From assembly GCA_902583715.1 (NCBI GenBank), contig CACHXC010000006.1, positions 1 to 64,000 on the forward strand: 64,000 bases of DNA, written 5' to 3'. The notes beneath the pieces were generated by a model. It saw nothing but the letters and a program-made list of their open reading frames with translations. It was not told where the DNA came from and did not search any database. Positions 48,425 through 57,917 of this stretch are shown in pieces. Numbering within the stretch: position 1 is the stretch's first letter; the number at the start of each line of letters is the position of its first letter. This DNA is from an uncultured SAR116 cluster alpha proteobacterium (lineage in GTDB: Bacteria > Pseudomonadota > Alphaproteobacteria > Puniceispirillales > Puniceispirillaceae). Made by a program: the position numbers and the translations under genes.

Positions 48425-50059
48425 ATGATGAGTGATCCCTATAATGAAGATCTGGCGCGCAACCCAGCTAATTTTCAGCCACTAACCCCGCTGACATTTC
48501 TGGAACGGGCGGCCAGCGTGTTTCCGCAACATATAGCTATCATTCATGGCGATTTGCGCCGGTCTTACGCTGAATTTTACGCGCGGTCGCGCCAGCTTGC
48601 CTCGGCCCTGACCCATCATAATGTGGGACGCGGCGACACTGTATCGGTGATGCTGGCCAATACCCCGGCGATGCTTGAATGCCATTATGGTGTGCCAATG
48701 TGTCAGGCGGTGCTTCATGCCATTAATACCCGCCTAGACGCCGCGGTTATTGCCTTTCAGCTTGATCATGCCGAGGCGAAAATTGTTATTGTCGACCGCG
48801 AATTTATGCCGGTGATGCAGGACGCCTTGGAACGTGCCACAGTAAAACCGTTGCTGATCCAATATGAGGACTCCGAATATGACGCACCAAAAATAGATTC
48901 AGAGGCGCTTGATTATGAGGCGTTTGTAGCTGATGGTGACGCGGATTTTGCATGGTTGATGCCGCTTGATGAATGGGATGCTATATCGATCAATTATACC
49001 TCGGGGACAACCGGCAATCCAAAAGGCGTGGTTTATCATCACCGCGGTGCCTATTTGCTGGCACAGGGAAATGCATTGACAACATCTATGGGCAAACATG
49101 CTGTCTATCTATGGACATTGCCCATGTTTCATTGCAATGGCTGGTGTTTCCCATGGACCCTATCGGCCATCACCGGCACGCATGTGTGTTTGCGGCAGGT
49201 GCGTGATGAACCGATCTGGGACGCGTTGGCAAAGCATAATGTAACGCATCTATGCGGTGCCCCAATCGTCATGTCATTGATTATTGCCGCTAGCGACAGC
49301 GTGAAACGCCAGCTGGATCATGTGGTTGAATTTTTTACCGCTGCCGCCCCGCCGCCGCAACAGGTGCTGGCCGATATGAAACAGGCTGGGTTTAATGTGA
49401 CGCATTTATATGGTTTGACCGAGGTGTATGGCCCGTCAGTCGTCAATGATTGGCATAATGAATGGGATGGGTTGCCTTTGGCTGAACAGGCGGCGCTGAA
49501 AGCGCGTCAAGGGGTGCGCTATTTGGCGCTTGAACAATTTGACGTGATCGACCCGGAAACGATGCAATCGGTGCCGCGGGATGGAAACACATTGGGCGAG
49601 GTGATGTTTCGCGGCAATGTGGTGATGAAAGGCTATTTCAAAAACCAGGCGGCCAGTGCCAAAGCCTTTGCTGGCGGTTGGTTCCATTCAGGCGATCTTG
49701 GGGTGATTCACCCAGATGGCTATGTCCAGCTGAAAGACCGATCGAAAGATATCATCATTTCGGGCGGTGAAAATATTTCATCGATTGAAGTTGAAGATGC
49801 GCTTTTTCGGCATCCCGCGGTAGCGATGGCGGCGGTGGTGGCGATGCCGCATGAAAAATGGGGCGAAACGCCTTGTGCTTATATTGAGTTTGCCGACGGG
49901 GCCAGCACAACGGTTGAAGAATTGCGCGACTGGTGCAAACAGGAACTAGCGGGCTATAAGGTGCCGGGAAAATTCGTCTTTGCTCCCATCCCTAAAACCT
50001 CTACCGGCAAGGTGCAAAAATTTGTCCTGCGCGAACAGGTTTTACAGCTTGAAGATTAA
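48425..50059 (+). CDS. AMP-dependent acyl-CoA synthetase
   Basis: NYTSGTTGNPKGVVYHHRG; FHSGDLGVIHPDGYVQLKDRSKDIIISGGENISSIEVED; K near C-terminus PKTSTGKVQKF. Confidence 0.93.
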   Translation: MMSDPYNEDLARNPANFQPLTPLTFLERAASVFPQHIAIIHGDLRRSYAEFYARSRQLASALTHHNVGRGDTVSVMLANTPAMLECHYGVPMCQAVLHAINTRLDAAVIAFQLDHAEAKIVIVDREFMPVMQDALERATVKPLLIQYEDSEYDAPKIDSEALDYEAFVADGDADFAWLMPLDEWDAISINYTSGTTGNPKGVVYHHRGAYLLAQGNALTTSMGKHAVYLWTLPMFHCNGWCFPWTLSAITGTHVCLRQVRDEPIWDALAKHNVTHLCGAPIVMSLIIAASDSVKRQLDHVVEFFTAAAPPPQQVLADMKQAGFNVTHLYGLTEVYGPSVVNDWHNEWDGLPLAEQAALKARQGVRYLALEQFDVIDPETMQSVPRDGNTLGEVMFRGNVVMKGYFKNQAASAKAFAGGWFHSGDLGVIHPDGYVQLKDRSKDIIISGGENISSIEVEDALFRHPAVAMAAVVAMPHEKWGETPCAYIEFADGASTTVEELRDWCKQELAGYKVPGKFVFAPIPKTSTGKVQKFVLREQVLQLED

Positions 50060-50130
50060 TTGAATTACGCTAGCTAAATCATGAATTTGCTGTGCCACAC
50101 GTCTGTGCGGTACGAGATGGAGCTGTTTTA

Positions 50131-50994
50131 ATGATATCAACTGACGACTATACACCACCTGAAGTCTGGATATGGGATACGGAAAATGGTGGGCGTTTTG
50201 CCAGCATTAACCGCCCGATTGCTGGCGCAACCCATGACAAAGAAATGCCAGTGGGAAAGCATCCGTTTCAGCTGTATTCGCTGGCAACGCCAAATGGTGT
50301 CAAAGTCACCATTATGTTTGAAGAATTGCTGGCGCTTGGTTTTGCAGACGCCGAATATGATGCGTGGCTGATCCGCATTGATCAAGGCGATCAGTTTGGC
50401 AGTGGTTTTGTCGGCGTGAATCCAAATTCAAAAATTCCAGCGCTGATGGATTATTCGGCCAAAACGCCAGCGCGTATCTTTGAGTCTGGTGCGATTTTGC
50501 TCTATTTAGCAGAAAAATTTAACGCGTTTTTGCCAACCGATGACATTGCGCGAACCGAATGTGTGTCATGGCTGTTTTGGCAGATGGGCAGCGCCCCCTA
50601 TCTAGGCGGTGGGTTTGGGCATTTTTATGCCTATGCTCCCTATAAAATGGAATATCCAATCAACAGGTTTGCGATGGAAACCAAGCGCCAGCTTGATGTT
50701 TTGGACCAGCGTCTTGGTCTTGAACCATTTATTGCCGGGTCTGATTATACAATTGCTGACATGGCTATCTGGGCATGGTACGGACAATTGGTATTGGGTC
50801 GGCAATATAATGCCGGCACATTTCTGAATGTCGACTCCTATAAAAATGTCAAAAAATGGGCCGAATTAATTGATGCCCGACCGGCCGTGCAACGTGGCCG
50901 TATGGTTAACAAGGTTAGTGGTGATCCCAGCCTTCAACTGCATGAACGGCATGACGCCAGTGATTTTGACACAAAAACACGGGATAAATTGTAA
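50131..50994 (+). CDS. yghU: Glutathione S-transferase family, YghU-like
   Basis: KEMPVGKHPFQLYSLATPNGVKVTIMFEELL; ISIDQGDQFGSGFVGVNPNSKIPAL-type segment. Confidence 0.9.
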   Translation: MISTDDYTPPEVWIWDTENGGRFASINRPIAGATHDKEMPVGKHPFQLYSLATPNGVKVTIMFEELLALGFADAEYDAWLIRIDQGDQFGSGFVGVNPNSKIPALMDYSAKTPARIFESGAILLYLAEKFNAFLPTDDIARTECVSWLFWQMGSAPYLGGGFGHFYAYAPYKMEYPINRFAMETKRQLDVLDQRLGLEPFIAGSDYTIADMAIWAWYGQLVLGRQYNAGTFLNVDSYKNVKKWAELIDARPAVQRGRMVNKVSGDPSLQLHERHDASDFDTKTRDKL

Positions 50995-51027
50995 ATTTTT
51001 GAGTTTGGTTAGGATAGTTAAAATATT

Positions 51028-52104
51028 ATGAAAACATACAAGATAGCGTCCATTCCGGGTGATGGCATTGGTGTTGAGGTTGTCGACGCTGGTTTGCGGG
51101 CGTTGCATGCGCTGGCCGAACGGATTGGCACATTTCAGTTTGATGTCACACATTTTGATTGGGGTACCGACCGCTTCAAGCGCGAAGGCGCCTTGATGCC
51201 AGCAGATGGCGCGCAAGATCTAATCGGCTTTGATGCTATTTTGTTTGGCGCAGTTGGCGCACCTGATGTGCCGGACCATCTGACCTTGTGGGGGTTGCGG
51301 CTAAATATTTGTCAGCCGTTGGATCAATATGCCAATGTCCGGCCAACGCGTATCCTGCCCGGCATTAAAAGCCCACTAGCCAGTGTCAGCGATAAAGATC
51401 TGGATTGGGTTATTGTGCGAGAAAATTCAGAAGGTGAATATTCCGGACAAGGGGGGCGTAGCCACCGTGGCCAACCGCAAGAAGTGGCCACAGATATGGC
51501 GGTGTTTACCCGCGTCGGGGTTGAACGGATCATTCGCTATGCCTTTGAATTGGCACAGTCACGCCCGCGCAAATTGCTGACTATTGTCACCAAATCGAAT
51601 GCCCAGCGCTATGGCATGGTGCTGTGGGATGATGTGGCTCGCGAAATGGCGCGTGATTTTCCAGATGTGAGGTGGGATAAAATGCTGGTTGATGCGATGA
51701 CCGTGCGGATGGTGATGCAACCGCAAAGCCTTGATACGATTGTCGCCACCAACCTGCATGCCGATGTGCTGTCAGATTTAGCGGCGGCATTGTCCGGATC
51801 TATTGGGGTGGCGCCAACCGCTAATTTAAACCCAAAGCGCACGACACCATCAATGTTTGAGCCAATCCATGGATCAGCCTTTGATATCACTGGTAAAGGC
51901 ATTGCCAATCCGGTCGGCACATTCTGGAGTGCGGCCATGTTGCTGGAACATATTGGCGAGGCTGAAGCCGCGGAGCAATTAATGCAGGCGATTGAGTCAG
52001 TAACAGCCAATCAGGAATTGCACACCCCTGATCTTGGCGGTGATGCCACAACGGAAAAAGTGACCGCCGCGTTGATTGCCCAAATTCAGGGCCGTAACGA
52101 TTAG
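51028..52104 (+). CDS. Tartrate dehydrogenase / D-malate dehydrogenase-like (isopropylmalate dehydrogenase family)
   Basis: IASIPGDGIGVEVV; WVIVRENSEGEYSGQGGRSHRG; NLHADVLSDLAAALSGSIGVAPTANLN. Confidence 0.92.
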   Translation: MKTYKIASIPGDGIGVEVVDAGLRALHALAERIGTFQFDVTHFDWGTDRFKREGALMPADGAQDLIGFDAILFGAVGAPDVPDHLTLWGLRLNICQPLDQYANVRPTRILPGIKSPLASVSDKDLDWVIVRENSEGEYSGQGGRSHRGQPQEVATDMAVFTRVGVERIIRYAFELAQSRPRKLLTIVTKSNAQRYGMVLWDDVAREMARDFPDVRWDKMLVDAMTVRMVMQPQSLDTIVATNLHADVLSDLAAALSGSIGVAPTANLNPKRTTPSMFEPIHGSAFDITGKGIANPVGTFWSAAMLLEHIGEAEAAEQLMQAIESVTANQELHTPDLGGDATTEKVTAALIAQIQGRND

Positions 52105-52133
52105 GGTGATTGGCCGAGCGGAGCGTTGACAAG

Positions 52134-52704
52134 TTACGACAGGCCAGTTAAATCTGGCCCGCGCGATAAAACCAATGTCAAAATCGCGCTGTCGGCCGTG
52201 GTCATAGCATGGGGTTGATGGCTGGCACGAAAGCGGTGTGCGACCGGACCAAGTGTGGCTGGGCCGTCGCCATCTGACTCAAATAACGCGTGACCAGCAA
52301 GTGCAAAATAAATTTCTTCGAACGCGTGATGATGCGGAGGGTAAAATAAACCCGGCCCCAATAGCCAATAAACTTACAGCATTGGTCAGACCGGAAATGT
52401 CCAGTCGGTCCGATCAGCTCAAAATAGGCATAATTATCAAGAAAATGCCGGCCAACTTCTTCCTCAGTATAGATAAATTGCCAATTACATGAAATGCTGC
52501 TTGTTGAGCCGCATGAACCAGGGGCGATGTCTTGCTGTCTTCCAGCATCTGCCATGCCACAATTTTTTCTGTGTCTGGTGCGCGGTTTGGCGCGCTGTTG
52601 CTGGCGGCCAGATCATCAGGCCAACCAGTGAACGCGTTGAGGCTATTAGTTACCATCCATAATTGCTTTACCTCATCCAGCAGTTTAATCACTGCCGCAT
52701 GCAT
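52134..52704 (-). pseudogene. DddQ-like DMSP lyase (cupin), disrupted by two frameshifts
   Basis: Three minus-strand frames join to MHAAVIKLLDEVKQLW...QAAFHV/NWQFIYTEEEVGRHFLDNYAYFELIGPTGHFRSDQCCKFIGYW/GPGLFYPPHHHAFEEIYFALAGHALF...SHQPHAM; shifts near 52480-52490 and at the C4 run 52356-52359. Confidence 0.75.
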
Positions 52705-52713
52705 AATGTGTCC

Positions 52714-53925
52714 TCATGAGGCGCTGGATGCGCTGGTGTGCATATCACGTGGTTTTGCCGCAAATAACATCGCAAAACAGGTGGCTGACAGGATCGAAAT
52801 GCCAATCATGCTGGCAAAAAATATATCTGGCCCCATGACAAATAAAGCACCGCCCAAACTGGGGCCAATAGCAGTGCCAACTGCGCGCGGGGTGGTGATC
52901 CAGCCTTTTGCTCGGCCATAGACATCAGCACTGAAATACATGTTGGTGACATAGCCAAAGGACACGGTCAAAATACCGTGTCCCATGCCAAAAATGACCA
53001 TTGCCACAACCGCAAAGGCCAACCCGTCTTGTTGTGCCAAAATCAATGCGGTTGGTACCCCAATAAAGGCAATCATGCCAGTGATCCGTGCATCGAACCT
53101 GTGGCCAAATGCCATTTCTAAAAGCCGGCCTACGGTCTGGAACGGGCCATAAAGGGCGGCCAGCATCACCGCCAGCCCCACATCATTAAATTGTGTTGTG
53201 AACCAGGTGATCCATAACAAGGTGGTTGAGGCAAATGTCAGATATTCAAGCGCGCTTGCTGATGCCAGCGCGACAACGGCGCGCCGTTCGTTACGCGTCA
53301 TCAGCGCCCAGCGAAAGGGAGCCATTTGGCAGGTCTCTTTTGACGATATGGCGGCGGATTTTTGGTCAAGGTGACGGGTGCGCACCCCCATCAGAACCAA
53401 GCTCATGCCGCAGATCATACAAGTGGCTTCCAAACCGAACCATGCCAGCAAAGGCGCAATGGATAGCCAGATAACTGAACTCGCAACACCACCATAAAAT
53501 GTAATAAAGGATATATGTTTGCGCGATTTTGTCTCATCCAATTGCACCGCCGCAGAAAACGCTGTTTCATAGCTCGACATGGCAAAGCCAAGGCCAATTG
53601 GCACCATACACACCCACACCCACCATAGCGCATGCACTGCTGGCAGTAAGGCGATGCCGACAGCACCGATCAGCAGGCCACGCGTCATCACAACTAATGC
53701 GCCAAATCGGTCAATCCAACCACCAATCAGCGGGGCCAAAAATGCCTGAACAAGCAAGGCACCAGTGACTGCCACCAGAATTTCACTTGGGTCGATACCA
53801 ATGTTTGCGGCGAGCGGTATTTTTAACTGGGCAAAGGCATAAAACAAACAACCATAAGACAAAATCTGGCTGATGCCGAGCGAATGGAACGGCACGTTAT
53901 GCGTGGCTTTTGGGGGTGCTGTCAC
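52714..53925 (-). CDS. MFS transporter
   Basis: 12-TM pattern; PLIGGWIDRFGALVVMTRG; upstream of and co-directional with the DddQ-like remnant. Confidence 0.9.
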   Translation of the reverse strand: MTAPPKATHNVPFHSLGISQILSYGCLFYAFAQLKIPLAANIGIDPSEILVAVTGALLVQAFLAPLIGGWIDRFGALVVMTRGLLIGAVGIALLPAVHALWWVWVCMVPIGLGFAMSSYETAFSAAVQLDETKSRKHISFITFYGGVASSVIWLSIAPLLAWFGLEATCMICGMSLVLMGVRTRHLDQKSAAISSKETCQMAPFRWALMTRNERRAVVALASASALEYLTFASTTLLWITWFTTQFNDVGLAVMLAALYGPFQTVGRLLEMAFGHRFDARITGMIAFIGVPTALILAQQDGLAFAVVAMVIFGMGHGILTVSFGYVTNMYFSADVYGRAKGWITTPRAVGTAIGPSLGGALFVMGPDIFFASMIGISILSATCFAMLFAAKPRDMHTSASSAS

Positions 53926-54111
53926 AGTAAAACAAAGCCTTGTCTATGGGGTATATGGCACGGCTAGACTACATCTAAAACAAAAAGCTGGAAAGTAAGT
54001 AAATTATGCTTTGTTACGCTGTTTTTTTGAAATTTTATGGGAAATTTTTATGACTCAGCTTTTCGTTATTCTCGGTCATAATCAAATAAATAAATTGATC
54101 AGGATCGCGCC

Positions 54112-54342
54112 ATGTTTATCGATAGATTTTTCAGACGGTGCCGGCATAATCCGGATGACACCCGTTTTAAGCCTTTGTTAAAGACAATATCTTGGCGGGT
54201 ATTGGCGTCAACTGATACGGTGATGATTGCATGGCTGTTGACGGGTAATTTGAAAACGGCTGGGTCAATTATATCGCTTGAAATTTTCACCAAAATGTTT
54301 CTGTACTATGTGCATGAGTGGTTTTGGACACGATTTTTATGA
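54112..54342 (+). CDS. DUF2061-like small membrane protein
   Basis: RFKPLLKTISWRVLASTDTVMIAWLLTGNLKTAGSIISLEIFTKMFLYYVHEWFW. Confidence 0.85.
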   Translation: MFIDRFFRRCRHNPDDTRFKPLLKTISWRVLASTDTVMIAWLLTGNLKTAGSIISLEIFTKMFLYYVHEWFWTRFL

Positions 54343-54360
54343 CTTTGAAACAGGTAAATC

Positions 54361-54833
54361 ATGATGGCAAAACCTCAAATTGATCAGCAATTGATAACCA
54401 AGCTTCGGGCCATTTGTGCTGGCGAGGCAGGTCATGTCACTCTTATGGCGGTGGTTGTTGGCGAATTATTTCACGCGGTTGATAGGTTTGATTGGGTTGG
54501 GTTTTACCGAGTGGTGACGTCGGGTGTGTTAAAGCTAGGGCCGTATCAGGGCGGGCATGGCTGTTTGGTGATCCCGTTTGACAAGGGGTATGCGGTGCGG
54601 CGGCGCGCCAACAGTAAACCCAGATTGTTGACGATTTGCATCAATTTGAGGGGCATATCGCCCGTGCCGCGTCAACGCAATCTGAACTGGTCATCCCGGT
54701 GTTTGATAAGAGCCACAATTTAGTGGCGGTTTTGGATATTGATTCGAACCAAACAGCATTTTTCAGCCAGGCGCTTGCCGCGCAACTCAAAACGCTTTTG
54801 ACTGACCTATTTAGCTGGGATGAGGAAATATAA
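54361..54833 (+). pseudogene. GAF-domain free methionine-(R)-sulfoxide reductase-like gene, disrupted
   Basis: WVGFYRVV...LKLGPYQGGHGCLVIPFDKG then frame change at G4 run 54585-54588; downstream frame VCGAAARQQ*TQIVDDLHQFEGHIARAASTQSELVIPVFDKSHNLVAVLDIDS with in-frame TAA at 54615-54617. Confidence 0.8.
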
Positions 54834-55576
54834 TGACAGCACAAAAAGCGGATATGTTAGGGGTGCCAGTGCCTAATTGGGTGGCCCCGCCATCGCCCAA
54901 TCAAATGCAGTGGGCAGATGAGATGCAGGGCCGTTATGTGCGGCTTGAACCGCTCAATGCGGCGCGGCATTGCGATGATTTATTCGCTGCGTTTGTGGCA
55001 GATGCCAAAAACCAGATCTGGGATTATTTGCCCTATGGGCCGTTTGCCACGGCGGCAGATCTTGCCGATTGGATGCGCGCAACATGCACCAAACCAACCC
55101 CTTATTTTTTTGCTATTATCGATCAGGCTACACACCGGGCGGTTGGTGTGTCCAGCTATTTAAGGATTAATCCTGATAGCGGGTCGATTGAGGTTGGCCA
55201 TATTAATTTTGCCCCCCAATTGCAATCGACGATTGGTGCCACTGAGGCCATGTATTTAATGATGCGCTGGGCGTTTATGGCTGGGTATCGGCGTTATGAA
55301 TGGAAATGCAATGCGCTCAATTTAAAATCACGCCGTGCGGCTCAGCGTTTAGGGCTATCCTATGAAGGGGTGTTCAGACAGGCCACCATTTCCAAAGGGC
55401 GTAACCGTGATACGGCGTGGTTTGCAGCGATTGATGCTGAATGGCCATCTTTGCAAATTGCGTTTGAAAATTGGCTCCATGCGGAAAATTTTGACGCGGC
55501 AGGGCAGCAAAAGCGATCATTGTCTGCAATGACTGAAGCTGTTTTGGTCCTACGTGATCCAATGCTGGCACCATAA
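54833..55576 (+). CDS. GNAT family N-acetyltransferase (RimJ/RimL-like)
   Basis: GRYVRLEPLNAARH; SSYLRINPDSGSIEVGHINFAPQLQSTIGATEAMYLMMRWAF; LKSRRAAQRLGLSYEG. Confidence 0.92.
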   Translation: MTAQKADMLGVPVPNWVAPPSPNQMQWADEMQGRYVRLEPLNAARHCDDLFAAFVADAKNQIWDYLPYGPFATAADLADWMRATCTKPTPYFFAIIDQATHRAVGVSSYLRINPDSGSIEVGHINFAPQLQSTIGATEAMYLMMRWAFMAGYRRYEWKCNALNLKSRRAAQRLGLSYEGVFRQATISKGRNRDTAWFAAIDAEWPSLQIAFENWLHAENFDAAGQQKRSLSAMTEAVLVLRDPMLAP

Positions 55577-55593
55577 GAATAAATGTTCTCAAG

Positions 55594-55642
55594 TTAAATT
55601 TCTGGGATTAAATTTCTGGGATGAAATTTCTGGGATGAAATT
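55594..55642 (+). repeat. Short tandem repeat, 14-nt unit, about 3.5 copies
   Basis: TTAAATTTCTGGGA TTAAATTTCTGGGA TGAAATTTCTGGGA TGAAATT. Confidence 0.95.
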
Positions 55643-55671
55643 CATTGTCATTCTTGCGTACGACATGATAC

Positions 55672-55690
55672 AAATGACCAATGGTCATTT
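55672..55690. promoter_or_regulatory. Candidate TetR-family operator
   Basis: Perfect inverted repeat AAATGACC-AAT-GGTCATTT ending 12 nt before the TetR ATG. Confidence 0.75.
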
Positions 55691-55702
55691 ATGGACTAGC
55701 AA

Positions 55703-56341
55703 ATGGGACGGACGCGGGCGAGATCAGATGATGCAAAGTGGGCACGCCGCCAGTTTATTCTGGCTAAAGCGGACCAGCTGTTGCGCCAAGAAGGGTTTGA
55801 TGCCTTTACCATGAACAAGCTGGCGGCGACGACTGATCTCGCCAAAGGTACCCTATATCTCTATTTCGTGACGCGTGAAGAGCTGGTGCTGGCGCTCTAT
55901 ACAAATTTGCATGATGGCTGGATACACCGATTCATTGTCGCTGAAAAACAGATGGCCACACCAGATTATGATGCTTTATGCGTTCGTTTTTACCTGTCAT
56001 TTGTTGCTGATGCCTTGCTTGTTGATCTAGCGGCGCGGGTGACGTCGGGGTTAGAACCACATGTCCCGCTTGCCGCATGGGTTAAGGCGAAGCAGGCGCA
56101 GATGCGCTTTGCCAAACGTCTTGGTGGGATGTTTTACCAGATTTTTGGATGCGATCCGGCGCAAGCCCAACGATTAGCATGGGCCTTTTTAGCCGCGTTA
56201 AGCGGTGCCCAGCAACGCGCCATTGATGGGGCCGATAGCACTGAAATACCCGAAACCTTGCAAAAACTAGGTAGGATCATGTCCCCTAAACATGTATTTT
56301 TAAATATGGTCCTGCCATTGGCGCCCAGTACGCCGAAATAA
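55703..56341 (+). CDS. TetR family transcriptional regulator
   Basis: N-terminal HTH ILAKADQLLRQEGFDAFTMNKLAATTDLAKGTLYLYFVTREELVLALY. Confidence 0.94.
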   Translation: MGRTRARSDDAKWARRQFILAKADQLLRQEGFDAFTMNKLAATTDLAKGTLYLYFVTREELVLALYTNLHDGWIHRFIVAEKQMATPDYDALCVRFYLSFVADALLVDLAARVTSGLEPHVPLAAWVKAKQAQMRFAKRLGGMFYQIFGCDPAQAQRLAWAFLAALSGAQQRAIDGADSTEIPETLQKLGRIMSPKHVFLNMVLPLAPSTPK

Positions 56342-56460
56342 GGCCTGAAAGGCTGGCTCGGCGATCCAGTCTCAAATGGATGTCGATATAAAAATTTATC
56401 TACCGTTTTGTGGCACGCGGGTGGCATTGTTTCACGGTTTGATTGAGTTAGAGAACCGCC

Positions 56461-57591
56461 ATGCCGAACGCGTCCCCATCCAGTTCCAAATCCAAACCAA
56501 AGTCTGGGTCTAAATCTCATTTAAATTCATCTGCGTCATCCGTCGGTTTGGCGATGAGCGATTTGCCGATTATGTTCGCTATTGAGATTATGGGTGATGG
56601 CAATGGACTTGAAATTTTTGGCGATGAGGTGTCACATTTGCTTGCGGATGCCCGGTTAGTTTGGGCCCATTTTGACGCGAATCATGCAGACACAGCCGCT
56701 TCGCTGGCCTCACAAATCAGTGATCTTGATGATATCGTCATTGAGGCGTTGCTTGCCGAAGAAACGCGGCCACGTTATGAACTGGTGAATGATGGCGTTT
56801 TGCTGATTTTGCGGGGGGTTAATCTCAACGCGAACGCCGATCCCGAAGATATGATGTCGATCCGCATGTTTGTGGATTCGCGCCGCATTGTGAGTTTGCA
56901 AAAACGACCATTGCGCGCGGTTGCCGATATACTAACCAAGTTGGCGAAGGGCAGTAGGCCAAAAAATAGCAGTGATCTGATTGCCTTATTGATGGGTTTG
57001 CTGTTTGCCCGTATGGGGCCTGTGGCCTCTGATTTAAGCGGTGTGATGGATAGTCTCGAGGAACATATTTTGGACGGTGCTAATACATTGGACCGCGAAA
57101 AAAAGCTGGAAATTCGTAAAAAGGCCCTTGCGCTGAAACGCTATACCCACCCTCAGCGCGATCTGTTGATTCAGATGATCGACAATAAAAAAGCACTGAT
57201 CGGCAAGACAGGATATCGCCGTTTGATTGAGGCACAAGACAGAATCAGCCGCGTTATTGACGAATTGGATGCGGTGCGCGAACGGGCGCATATCATAAAT
57301 GATGAAGTGACCGACCAACTGACCGAACGGCCTAATAAAAACATGTATGCGCTATCGGTCATTGCGGCTATTTTCTTGCCGCTAGGGTTTTTAACTGGGC
57401 TATTAGGGATCAATATAGCAGGTATTGCTGGTGCCGAAAATCCTGCTGCTTTTGCCATATTTTGCGCTCTGCTTTTGCCATATTTTGCGCTATGCTTAGC
57501 ATGCTGTTCATCGCGCAAATTGTGCTTTTCAGAAAATTTAAATGGTTTTGATGGCGGTCACAGTAACCGGTGTCATGCCGCGGTCCAATAA
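56461..57591 (+). CDS. CorA/ZntB-like metal ion transporter with altered C-terminus
   Basis: Cytoplasmic domain plus TM1 LSVIAAIFLPLGFLTGLLGINIAGIAGAENP; frame altered by tandem duplication at 57448-57493; start uncertain (56551 or 56572 possible). Confidence 0.8.
   Translation: MPNASPSSSKSKPKSGSKSHLNSSASSVGLAMSDLPIMFAIEIMGDGNGLEIFGDEVSHLLADARLVWAHFDANHADTAASLASQISDLDDIVIEALLAEETRPRYELVNDGVLLILRGVNLNANADPEDMMSIRMFVDSRRIVSLQKRPLRAVADILTKLAKGSRPKNSSDLIALLMGLLFARMGPVASDLSGVMDSLEEHILDGANTLDREKKLEIRKKALALKRYTHPQRDLLIQMIDNKKALIGKTGYRRLIEAQDRISRVIDELDAVRERAHIINDEVTDQLTERPNKNMYALSVIAAIFLPLGFLTGLLGINIAGIAGAENPAAFAIFCALLLPYFALCLACCSSRKLCFSENLNGFDGGHSNRCHAAVQ
57448..57493 (+). repeat. 23-bp direct tandem duplication inside the CorA-like gene
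   Basis: GCTTTTGCCATATTTTGCGCTCT / GCTTTTGCCATATTTTGCGCTAT, one mismatch; length not divisible by 3. Confidence 0.95.
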
Positions 57592-57606
57592 AGGGTGAAA
57601 TGGCTT

Positions 57607-57888
57607 ATGGATAATGACAACGGGAAACTCGCCCGCAATGATGCCGAAACCGACAATCCCTTCGCCGCTATGGGAATGATTAAATTTTGGCTTCTGTCGA
57701 CTGCTTTTTATATGACATTTCCGGCATCCTTGGCGATTTGTTATTTGGCCATTGGCCCGCAGAAAACCAAACAGCTGGTGCGGGCGCTGGTAAATGATTT
57801 TCTGCAAACCATTTTTGTGTTTCTTGCGGTTTTGGTGCTGATTATCTGGGCAGTTTGGCAATTTCTGGTGTCCTTATTTGGCGGGTGA
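57607..57888 (+). CDS. Hypothetical membrane protein
   Basis: Two TM segments; ATG at 57607 preferred over 57595. Confidence 0.6.
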   Translation: MDNDNGKLARNDAETDNPFAAMGMIKFWLLSTAFYMTFPASLAICYLAIGPQKTKQLVRALVNDFLQTIFVFLAVLVLIIWAVWQFLVSLFGG

Positions 57889-57917
57889 ATTTGTAGTTTT
57901 AATCAAGGGGTAGTTGG

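Noticed and set aside
48425-52104. Possible DmdB/DmdD-type DMSP demethylation enzymes next to the DddQ-like remnant
   Set aside because: Acyl-CoA synthetase is generic and the hydratase looks ECHDC3-like without catalytic Glu; nothing specific supports a Dmd assignment
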